Position numbers and translations under genes: made by a program | Shown: positions 1-6,420 of the stretch, piece by piece | Layout of the letters: each line of letters begins with the position of its first letter | How positions within the stretch are numbered: the stretch's first letter is position 1 | DNA from: an uncultured Pirellulaceae bacterium | Lineage (GTDB): Bacteria; Planctomycetota; Planctomycetia; Pirellulales; Pirellulaceae | NCBI GenBank assembly: GCA_947258905.1 | Contig: CAMYKF010000406.1 | Span: forward strand, 54,999-68,144 | DNA: 13,146 nt | Direction of reading: 5' to 3' | The notes under the pieces: generated by a model | Database searches by the model: none | Told to the model about the DNA's origin: nothing | What the model saw: the letters and a program-made list of their open reading frames with translations, nothing else

Positions 1-1783
1 ACAGACGCAAGTAGAGCGGGATACCGAACTCCAGATGCGTCGTATCTCCGCTCATGATCACTGCCAGCGCCACGACGAAAACGACGTTGATCATGGAGTT
101 CACATACGCGACCCAGCGGGCCAGTCTGACGCCGCTCGCCGTCGGCTCGCGCTCCTGATCGCTTCGCCGTTTTAGCAAGTACGCGATAGGCCAGCCGACG
201 ATGGCCGACACGAAAGTCAGCAAACAAAATGCCAGAAGCGACAAATGAAATCCTGGCGATTCATACCATGCCAGCCGTTGCCACGAGTAGCTGTCGATCA
301 GCACGTACTTGACGTCGCCGCTGGCATCCCTGCGCACGGCCATGCGGTCTTCGCCCTTGTCCGGTGTCAGAAGATCGGGCTTTGTTTCAGACCAATTCCG
401 GCCCAGGAACCCGACAGTACCATCATGGTTCGTTGTCAGCCGGGCAGCCTGGACAAGTACACCCAGTCTGGCCATGGTGGTGCGGGCCGAGCGGCATGGC
501 GCAAAGACTCCCTGGAATGACTCGGGCTGATCAACGGCTTCTCGAATCGCTGGCGAAACTTCGCTTGACTCGGCTGGCGGGAGGAACTCGTCAAAGAACT
601 GCCGGCGAAGGTCGTGGTTCGCCCGTGAGCCTCCACTGCTGTTCCAGGAAACAAACAATCCCAGTCGCTGCCCGGGAACCAGCACTAACAGACTGACGAA
701 ACCGCCCAGACTGCCGCCATGCTGCAAGACGCGGTGACCGTTAACTTGTTTCTCCTCGAAGCCATACGCCCAGCCAGACAAATCCGGGTGATGGGTGAAA
801 AGCTGTTGCTGCATCTGTCGAGCGGTTTGTCCACCGAGTATTCGACCGCCTTCGCAACGCCCGCCTTCGAGATGGGCAATCATGAAGCTTGCCATATTGG
901 TGGCGCTGGCGTTGATACCGCCTTCGGGCATCGGGATTAGCAGACTATACGGAATGGCCTGCCAGTCGTCCCGTTCCCACGTATAGGCAGATGCCAGCTC
1001 AGCCCGGTGCTGCGGCGTTGGTACTTGATCAGCGGTGGCGTGATCCATTCCCAAAGGAGCGAAAATCCGCTCTTTAATGTATTGCTCCCATGACATTCCG
1101 CTGACTTGCGAAACGATATGTCCGGCCAATGCGCCACCGTAGTTGGAGTACGCGGACACTTCGCCGGGCGGTCGCACACGCGCCGGCATGTTGTGTGTCA
1201 GGAATTGTTCCAGCGATCGCAGGTCCTTCGGGTTGCGTGCCAAAGTGCCGATCAAACCCCGGTCCTCGAACCCTGCTGAATGGGTCATCAAATCCTTCAG
1301 CGCGATTGGCTGTGTCCAGGTCGCAGGAATCTGAAATGCTGACAGATACTGGTTGATATCCGCATCGAGGTCCAGTTGGCCCTGCTCGACCTGTTGCATG
1401 ACGGCGGTCCAGGTAAACAACTTGGTGAGTGAGGCAATTCGGAACAGCGTTTGGTTCGCGTCAACGGGAACCTGTTCGTCCAGTCTCGCCACGCCGTAGC
1501 CTTTGGCGAAGACCGTCTTGCCGTCGTGGACCACGGCAATCGTGGCACCGGGAATATGGTGTCGTTGCAATTGCCCGGGTACCAACTCGTCAAGGAAAAT
1601 TGTCAGGGCCTCGGCCGTTATGTCTGGATGCTGAGTCCCGGAAACCTGATTCGCGGTTTGCAGTCCGTGTACCTGCCAGGGGACGGTAATTAGCTGGATG
1701 GCAATCAGAGCCAGTATCAGCCAACGGCCCGGCCTGGAGGGTGTCTTCCGGTAAGCGAGGTCATCATTCGCGAGCAGCATCAT
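1..1783 (-). CDS. Membrane-anchored serine beta-lactamase/CubicO-family hydrolase (C-terminus off the window)
   Basis: The minus strand is open without a stop from the ATG at 1781-1783 to the left edge, giving 594 residues of a partial protein. A hydrophobic segment at about residues 21-35 (RWLILALIAIQLITV) is a signal anchor or uncleaved signal peptide. The beta-lactamase/penicillin-binding fold (Pfam Beta-lactamase, PF00144) follows: the nucleophile motif is SLTK (S118, K121), the second motif is YSN (Y212-N214), and HGG (H355-G357) replaces the KTG box, as in CubicO/esterase-type members. After about residue 400 comes a non-catalytic segment and then two further membrane helices (about 513-536 and 557-577). 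Family members are hydrolases or transpeptidases acting on peptides, esters or D-amino acid peptides; the substrate here cannot be read from sequence, and antibiotic resistance should not be assumed. The start may be the ATG at 1783 or the adjacent one at 1780; an in-frame stop lies near 1820. There is no clear Shine-Dalgarno. It is divergent from the CocE-type gene across 181 bp. Confidence 0.9.
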   Translation of the reverse strand, partial: MMLLANDDLAYRKTPSRPGRWLILALIAIQLITVPWQVHGLQTANQVSGTQHPDITAEALTIFLDELVPGQLQRHHIPGATIAVVHDGKTVFAKGYGVARLDEQVPVDANQTLFRIASLTKLFTWTAVMQQVEQGQLDLDADINQYLSAFQIPATWTQPIALKDLMTHSAGFEDRGLIGTLARNPKDLRSLEQFLTHNMPARVRPPGEVSAYSNYGGALAGHIVSQVSGMSWEQYIKERIFAPLGMDHATADQVPTPQHRAELASAYTWERDDWQAIPYSLLIPMPEGGINASATNMASFMIAHLEGGRCEGGRILGGQTARQMQQQLFTHHPDLSGWAYGFEEKQVNGHRVLQHGGSLGGFVSLLVLVPGQRLGLFVSWNSSGGSRANHDLRRQFFDEFLPPAESSEVSPAIREAVDQPESFQGVFAPCRSARTTMARLGVLVQAARLTTNHDGTVGFLGRNWSETKPDLLTPDKGEDRMAVRRDASGDVKYVLIDSYSWQRLAWYESPGFHLSLLAFCLLTFVSAIVGWPIAYLLKRRSDQEREPTASGVRLARWVAYVNSMINVVFVVALAVIMSGDTTHLEFGIPLYLRL

Positions 1784-1964
1784 CGAGTCCGGAATTAGCA
1801 ATCGAACTGGTCTTTGTCATCAGGCTGGAGCGTACCTATTTCGACAAATTCGTCAGGCGTGGAATTTTATTGGGGGGATTTTGGCTTGTGGCAACCGGCT
1901 TCCCGCCAGGCAATAATGCTTTCCTGACTGGCGAATCAACTAACGGCTGCTTTACGGTGTCCCC
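1784..1964. promoter_or_regulatory. Divergent spacer presumed to carry both promoters
   Basis: This 181-bp stretch separates the start of the minus-strand beta-lactamase-type gene from the plus-strand CocE-type gene, so promoters for both are expected here. I cannot assign a convincing -35/-10 pair or an operator. No obvious Shine-Dalgarno precedes either start codon. The assignment rests only on gene orientation. Confidence 0.35.
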
Positions 1965-3875
1965 ATGAAAATTGCATTTTCCCGCTTGCTGGTTCTCAAC
2001 GTTTTGATGCTGCTGCCCGCCGGCCTGCTGGCTCAGGAAGATCATCCTCGTGATGCGCTTGAGCAAATCGCCATCATCGACCAGAAAGTGATGATGCCGA
2101 TGCGGGATGGCATCCGTTTGTGTACTGATATCTATCGGCCGAAAACCGAAGGACGTGTTCCGGTCGTGTTTTCCCGCACGCCGTACAACTTCAACGGCTG
2201 GCGCGATGGCGAGGAAAGCACACGCGGCTATCGACGCGCGCTGGACTGGGTTGAAAAGGGTTACGCATACGTCGTACAGAATGAACGCGGTCGTTACTTT
2301 TCTGAAGGCCAGTGGGATATCCTGGGCACTCCAACCACTGATGGCTACGACGCGTTCACGTGGCTGGCGGAGCAGGATTGGTGCAACGGCAAGGTCGCTA
2401 CAATCGGTTGCTCATCGACGGCCGAATGGCAAATGGCCGTGGCGGCACTCGATCATCCGGCTCACGCGGCCATGGTGCCGCAAGGTTTTGGTGCGGGAGT
2501 TGGACGCGTCGGGCAGTTTTATGAACAGGGCAACTGGTATCGCGGCGGTGCGATGCAAATGCTGTTCATTTCGTGGCTGTACGGTGTGCAAAACGATCGC
2601 ATCCGACCCACCTTTCCCGCTGATGCAACACAGGAAGAGTTGATTCGCAATTCGCGGTATTTTGATCTGGCCCCCGAACGTCCCTCCGTCGACTGGTCTC
2701 AGGCACTGCGGCATTTGCCGGTGCAGGACATCATTAAAAATATCGACGGTCCCGACGGCGTCTTCGAGGACATGATCCGCCGCAAGCCTGATGATCCGTT
2801 GTGGTACCAGGGCGGCCTGTACCACGATGACATGCCGTTTGGCGTGCCCGGCTTCTGGTTCGTATCCTGGTTTGATGTGGCCAGCAGTCCCAACATCGCC
2901 CTGTTCAATCACGTGCGCGAAAACGCCGACGATGCCGAAGTCCGCGACAACCAATACCTGATCATTGCACCGGTGTTGCACTGTTCATTTACAAGGTCGA
3001 CCGAAAAAACGATGGTGGGCGATCTGGACGTCGGCGATGCGCGACTGAATTACGACGAACAGATCAATGGCTGGTTCGACTACTGGCTGAAAGGCGACGG
3101 CAGCAAGAAACCGGAAATGCCGCGAGTGCAGTACTACACGATGGGCTCGAACAAATGGCAGTCGGCTGACCAGTGGCCACCCGCCAACGCCGAGTTGACA
3201 CGCTTCTTTTTGACCAGCGGCGGCAAGGCCAATACGTTGTTCGGCGACGGACGCCTCGTAAATGATGCATTGTATGCTCCCGATCATTCCGGTGCACCGG
3301 AATCGGATCAACCCGACACATTCAAATACGATCCCATGTTGCCGGTGCCCAGCGTGGGTGGCAACGTCTGTTGCACGGGCGGCGCGATCGAGGCCGGTTC
3401 GTATGACCAACAGGACCTGGAACAACGCGAAGACATTCTGGTGTACAGCACCGAACCCCTCACCGAGGGCGTCGAGGTCAGCGGCTTTATCGAAGCGACT
3501 CTGTATGTTTCGTCGGACGCCCGTGACACTGATTTCACGATCAAGCTGATCGATGTTTATCCGGACGGCCGCGCCTTTAATCTGGACGAGACGATCCTGC
3601 GGGCCCGATATCGCGAGGGCTTTGACGAGGAAGTGTTCATGGAACCGGGACAGGTGTATCAGCTGGAGATGTCACCGATGTCCACCAGCAACTACTTTGC
3701 CGAAGGTCACCGGATTCGCATCGAGGTTTCCAGCAGTAACTTCCCGCGTTTCACCCGCAATCTCAACACCGGCGGCAACAATTTCGACGAAACCGAAGGC
3801 GTTGTCGCGACCAACACGATTCATCATTCACAAGAGTACCCCTCGCAAATCCGTCTGCCGATTGTGAAGCCGTGA
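1965..3875 (+). CDS. Secreted CocE/NonD family hydrolase (X-Pro dipeptidyl-peptidase-like)
   Basis: This is a complete 636-residue protein starting at an ATG followed by a Sec signal peptide (MKIAFSRLL, a hydrophobic stretch to about residue 22, likely cleavage after LLA before QED), so it is predicted to be exported. The alpha/beta-hydrolase domain (Peptidase_S15 type) spans about residues 38-345. Its landmarks are FSRTPYN (69-75), NERGRY (106-111), and the nucleophile elbow GCSST after WCNGKVATI, with S150 aligning to the serine of the usual GxSYxG. D304 in SWFDVASSPN and H339 in APVLHC complete a probable triad. The rest is a C-terminal jelly-roll of the X-Pro dipeptidyl-peptidase C-terminal type (PF08530), with the typical pattern of GFIEATLYVSSDARDTDF and YFAEGHRIRIEVSSSNFPR. 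Relatives hydrolyse acyl esters, amides or X-Pro peptides; the substrate here is unknown. It is transcribed alone, with divergent and convergent neighbours. Confidence 0.93.
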   Translation: MKIAFSRLLVLNVLMLLPAGLLAQEDHPRDALEQIAIIDQKVMMPMRDGIRLCTDIYRPKTEGRVPVVFSRTPYNFNGWRDGEESTRGYRRALDWVEKGYAYVVQNERGRYFSEGQWDILGTPTTDGYDAFTWLAEQDWCNGKVATIGCSSTAEWQMAVAALDHPAHAAMVPQGFGAGVGRVGQFYEQGNWYRGGAMQMLFISWLYGVQNDRIRPTFPADATQEELIRNSRYFDLAPERPSVDWSQALRHLPVQDIIKNIDGPDGVFEDMIRRKPDDPLWYQGGLYHDDMPFGVPGFWFVSWFDVASSPNIALFNHVRENADDAEVRDNQYLIIAPVLHCSFTRSTEKTMVGDLDVGDARLNYDEQINGWFDYWLKGDGSKKPEMPRVQYYTMGSNKWQSADQWPPANAELTRFFLTSGGKANTLFGDGRLVNDALYAPDHSGAPESDQPDTFKYDPMLPVPSVGGNVCCTGGAIEAGSYDQQDLEQREDILVYSTEPLTEGVEVSGFIEATLYVSSDARDTDFTIKLIDVYPDGRAFNLDETILRARYREGFDEEVFMEPGQVYQLEMSPMSTSNYFAEGHRIRIEVSSSNFPRFTRNLNTGGNNFDETEGVVATNTIHHSQEYPSQIRLPIVKP

Positions 3876-3998
3876 TCCAGGGTGGCATCACTGTCCGTGT
3901 CGAGATCCAAGCACAATCGTTGTCGTAATCGTCGTCGTGATCGTCATCGACAGCGGCGTTGGGAAAGTGAAGGACGAAGCTGCAGCCTGTCGCGTAGC

Positions 3999-4016
3999 AA
4001 ATCTCGTGAGAGATTT
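3999..4016 (+). terminator. Hairpin downstream of the CocE-type gene, possible terminator
   Basis: AAATCTC (3999-4005) pairs perfectly with GAGATTT (4010-4016) around a 4-base GTGA loop. The following bases (AGTTGTATTTGG) are only moderately T-rich. It lies about 120 bp after the CocE-type stop codon, so as an intrinsic terminator it would be weak and distant. It could equally belong to the surrounding repeat. Confidence 0.3.
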
Positions 4017-4068
4017 AGTTGTATTTGGCCCCATAAACCGTTATCCAGTCCATCAGCCCTCACCCAGG

Positions 4069-4113
4069 CCCCGCTTAAAGCGGGTCCTGACCTCTCCCAA
4101 TCATGGGAGAGGT
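4069..4113. repeat. Double-hairpin intergenic palindrome (REP-like)
   Basis: There are two adjacent stem-loops. CCCGCT (4070-4075) pairs with AGCGGG (4079-4084). ACCTCTCCCA (4090-4099) pairs perfectly over 10 bp with TGGGAGAGGT (4104-4113) around an ATCA loop. The stretch just before them, CCCTCACCCAGGCC, together with the CCTCTCCC/GGGAGAGG stem, resembles a style of extragenic palindrome common in many bacterial genomes. A run of A, not T, follows on the plus strand, which argues against a plus-strand intrinsic terminator. It sits in the convergent gap where transcripts of both neighbours end. Confidence 0.6.
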
Positions 4114-4298
4114 TGAAAAAAACGCAATATCCTCTCACGACTTTGGTTACAAACGCGATGCAGCCTACTCGTCCACAACGCAATACAGATAACGCACGAA
4201 GACGAATATTGGAGAGAGGAGCCCGGTGCTCTGTCATTTCGACGACGATTACGATTACGACGACGACAACGAGGAGAACAGGGACCAGGGGATTGCGA

Positions 4299-4907
4299 TC
4301 AGGAGCTGATGCATTCCTGGCCGGAGACGGGAGCACCGCTAGCCGGTGCGGGCGGACGGGATGGCATGTTGGATTGGTCGGTAAGCAGGCGGTCCTTGGC
4401 CCAGTCCATGGAGCGGTTTTCGATTTCCTCGACTCCTTTGGCGGTGATCGAGAGCAGACCGTTTTCCTCGCGGGTGACCCAGTCCTTTTCACGCAGGTAC
4501 CACAACTGGAATTCCAGCACCTGTTCGGGGCAACCGAGAATTCGCTGCAGGGCCATTGCGCCAACACCGGGGTTTTTCATATCGCGACGACGCTGGGCGT
4601 AGAACAGTGACAACATGCGATGCCGATCGATAACTTCGCTGCCGGTGACTTCCGCAGAATCCACCAGTGCTGCCTGGTCCTGGATGTGCTTGTGGTACTC
4701 GATGTCGTAGGCCGCGCGCGATTCGGCGTTGGTCAGCGTGTTGTAGGCGTCGACCATCCGTGTGAAGCGCGTCTTGTCGGAATCCGGTGACACATCGGGA
4801 TGATGTCGATGAGCCAGATAGCGGAAGATCTTTTCGATCGTTTCCGAATTGGCGTTGGGGCTGACCTCCAGCACTTCGTAATAATCGATGAACTCCGCGC
4901 TTTTCAT
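4299..4907 (-). CDS. J-domain (DnaJ-like) protein with a probable winged-helix tail
   Basis: This 202-residue protein begins with a J-domain (about residues 6-71): DYYEVLEVSP, helix II, the signature HPD at 36-38 that stimulates Hsp70 ATPase activity, and the helix III/IV pattern FTRMVDAYNTLTNAESRAAYD. It lacks the Gly/Phe-rich, zinc-finger and substrate-binding domains of DnaJ, so it is a specialised adaptor and not the housekeeping cochaperone. Residues about 95-165 look like a winged helix (RMLSLFYAQRRR, ALQRILGCPEQVLEFQLWYLREKDWV, then a strand-turn LLSITAKG). A short Pro/Ala/Ser-rich tail follows. The start is set by GGAG at 4913-4916, five bases upstream of the ATG. It lies 39 bp after the FHA-EAL gene on the same strand and is very likely co-transcribed with it. 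The prediction is that it directs DnaK to a partner; that partner is not identifiable from sequence. Confidence 0.88.
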   Translation of the reverse strand: MKSAEFIDYYEVLEVSPNANSETIEKIFRYLAHRHHPDVSPDSDKTRFTRMVDAYNTLTNAESRAAYDIEYHKHIQDQAALVDSAEVTGSEVIDRHRMLSLFYAQRRRDMKNPGVGAMALQRILGCPEQVLEFQLWYLREKDWVTREENGLLSITAKGVEEIENRSMDWAKDRLLTDQSNMPSRPPAPASGAPVSGQECISS

Positions 4908-4946
4908 GGTATCTCCAGCAGTTGGCCTAATGGCCCGGGTAATGAA

Positions 4947-6128
4947 CTAGCGGTCTTGAGGCGACTCGGCGTCGGTATCGCCTCCCTCGGGAAACGGACC
5001 GGTCTTGGTGCCGGGCAACGTCGCGCTGGGCAGCCAGACGCCGATGGGCGAGGGCTTGCCGTAATAGAATCCCTGGGCCAGCGAGAAATTCATGTTGCGA
5101 AGGATTTCGTGGGACTCGATGGTCTCCACACCTTCGGCCAGAGACAAAATTCCCAGGTCATTGACCATTTTGGCGATCAGGGCCACGACTTCCTTGCGTT
5201 TCTCAGTAGCGCGATGAATGTCACGCGTTAGCTTCATGTCGAATTTCACGACATCCGGACGGACTTCGCTGAGTTCGACCAGCCGGGCCCGGCCCACGCC
5301 GAAATCGTCAAAGGCCAGTTTCATGTCGAGGTCGGCCAGTCGCTCGCGGAGCTGGATAATCAGTCCCGGATTGGTAATGGCGGCTTCGTGGATCTCCAGA
5401 GTGATTCGCAGATCCGGTGCACTTTCACGCAACGCGACCAGCGAATCGTAGAGGCCCTCGCGGGCCAGTTCGGTGGGGTGTGTATTCAGGTAGATGTCCA
5501 GGTCCCGTGGCAACTGCGAACACAGCTGCACACCGTGGATACGCATCACGCGGCTCAACTCGGCTTCCAGATTCAGCTTGGAGGCGGCCGAAAACATCTC
5601 GGCAGGCGTCTTCAGCCCAAACAGCCGGCTGCGGCCAAGGATTTCATAGCCAATCGTCTTTTTGTCGCCGACCTCCACAATCGGCTGAAAGAACGGAACC
5701 AGTCCACCATCATTCATCAGCCGATCAAACTGCATCATGGCCAGGGCACGGTCGCAGGAATCTTCATGCAACGTGTGGCCCTCGGTGTGGTTGCGGCCCG
5801 ACGACAGCCGGAACACGATCGTCGCGAACTGGATCAGATCGCCCTCTTCCAGCGGCATGTAATCAAGAATGCGCTGGCCATTGACGAATGTACCGTTGGT
5901 ACTGCCTGAATCCCGCACACACAGTTTCCCGTCAATCGAGAAGAATTCGGCATGCGTTTTGGATACGGCATTGGAGGGAATGGATACGGCCGCATCCGAC
6001 CGCCGACCGACATCGCAGGGCAGCGCAGGGATCTTTAAACGACGTATCCCTTCGGATTCGTTGATCTGACCCGAGAGAAACCACTCGGTGGCATTGATCG
6101 ATGTGTCGGGGGCGTTATGCGTTTCCAT
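4947..6128 (-). CDS. FHA-EAL protein: phosphothreonine-binding module fused to a c-di-GMP phosphodiesterase domain
   Basis: This is a 393-residue cytoplasmic protein with no signal peptide or membrane segment. An FHA domain (about residues 28-108) carries the phosphothreonine-binding pattern: GRRS (R42), VSKTHA (S56, H59) and DSGSTNGTFVNG (N78). An EAL domain follows (about 133-366). The residues needed for Mg-dependent c-di-GMP hydrolysis in active EAL enzymes appear to be present: E162 in YEILGR (the EAL position), N215 in YLNTHP, E245 in TLEIHE, D274-D275 in DDFGVG, K295 in VKFDM, E332 in AEGVET and Q352 in QGFYYGKP. It is therefore predicted active, converting c-di-GMP to pGpG, with no GGDEF partner in the chain. 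The FHA domain suggests control by a Thr-kinase; one is encoded 2 kb away. It is first in the unit with the J-domain gene and divergent from the AAA+ gene. No strong Shine-Dalgarno precedes the ATG at 6126-6128. Confidence 0.94.
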   Translation of the reverse strand: METHNAPDTSINATEWFLSGQINESEGIRRLKIPALPCDVGRRSDAAVSIPSNAVSKTHAEFFSIDGKLCVRDSGSTNGTFVNGQRILDYMPLEEGDLIQFATIVFRLSSGRNHTEGHTLHEDSCDRALAMMQFDRLMNDGGLVPFFQPIVEVGDKKTIGYEILGRSRLFGLKTPAEMFSAASKLNLEAELSRVMRIHGVQLCSQLPRDLDIYLNTHPTELAREGLYDSLVALRESAPDLRITLEIHEAAITNPGLIIQLRERLADLDMKLAFDDFGVGRARLVELSEVRPDVVKFDMKLTRDIHRATEKRKEVVALIAKMVNDLGILSLAEGVETIESHEILRNMNFSLAQGFYYGKPSPIGVWLPSATLPGTKTGPFPEGGDTDAESPQDR

Positions 6129-6420
6129 GCGTATAAGCGGGCAGCGAGCCCTGGCTCTCGGGGATTCATCAATTCCTGGTTAGTCGTCAAAAAACGGGGA
6201 TACGGTAGTCCCACGCTAAACACTTAGCACGAACTGGGGGTGCGGCAAACAAAATCCCCTCAGCGATGGGCGAAATGCACCAGACGCTTCCGGACCGCCA
6301 GCCGCGTTTTCCGTATTTGGCAGCAAAGCACGTATTTAAAACCTATATGTCATTGAACCGAGATATCTCTGTGCGGCGCCAGCACGGGGGCTCGCAACGG
6401 TTGTGATGGAGAGTTGACTT
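6129..6420. promoter_or_regulatory. Divergent control region between FHA-EAL and AAA+ genes
   Basis: This is 292 bp with no gene. A GCTAA/TTAGC palindrome (6215-6219 and 6224-6228, 4-base spacer) is a possible operator. On the minus strand a TTGACG hexamer (plus positions 6185-6190) resembles a -35 box for the FHA-EAL unit, but no good -10 follows. On the plus strand GGAGAG (6408-6413), seven bases from the ATG at 6421, is a good ribosome-binding site for the AAA+ gene, the clearest of any plus-strand gene here. An AT-rich patch at about 6331-6345 may belong to that gene's promoter. Promoter assignments are tentative. Confidence 0.4.

Larger units (their letters stand above)
3918..4271. repeat. 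Non-coding stretch bounded by imperfect inverted trinucleotide-type repeats
   Basis: The 423 bp between the CocE-type gene (stop at 3875) and the J-domain gene (stop at 4299) contain no gene I can support. The left arm (3918-3937) reads CGTTGTCGTAATCGTCGTCG. The right arm (4240-4271), on the opposite strand, is the same sequence with 12 extra bases inserted after CGTTGTCG; the longest uninterrupted shared block is 14 bp (3924-3937 against 4240-4253). The arms are made of GTC/GTA/ATC-type trinucleotide units, so the match could partly reflect low complexity. Between them lie the two hairpin features described separately. No transposase is present. It could be a non-autonomous intergenic repeat or simple-sequence DNA. 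Confidence 0.45.

Noticed and set aside
436..1593. Several separate small minus-strand frames (436-654, 937-1179, 1297-1593) that could suggest a broken gene
   Set aside because: They lie in the wrong frame. One uninterrupted minus-strand frame from 1783 to the left edge carries SLTK, YSN and HGG in order, so the hydrolase is intact within the window.
4090..4122. Strong stem followed by AAAAAAA as an intrinsic terminator
   Set aside because: On the plus strand the run is A, not T. On the minus strand the T-run precedes the stem. It does not fit an intrinsic terminator in either direction.
3944..4567. Minus-strand open frame of 207 codons overlapping the J-domain gene in another frame
   Set aside because: It overlaps the HPD-containing protein's C-terminal half and includes a valine/isoleucine run translated from the repeat; there is no independent support.
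3882..4610. Plus-strand open frame of 242 codons across the CocE/J-protein gap
   Set aside because: It is Arg/Ser/Thr-rich with low-complexity runs such as TTITITTTTTRR from the trinucleotide tract, and it overlaps the J-domain gene antisense, so it is not a believable protein.
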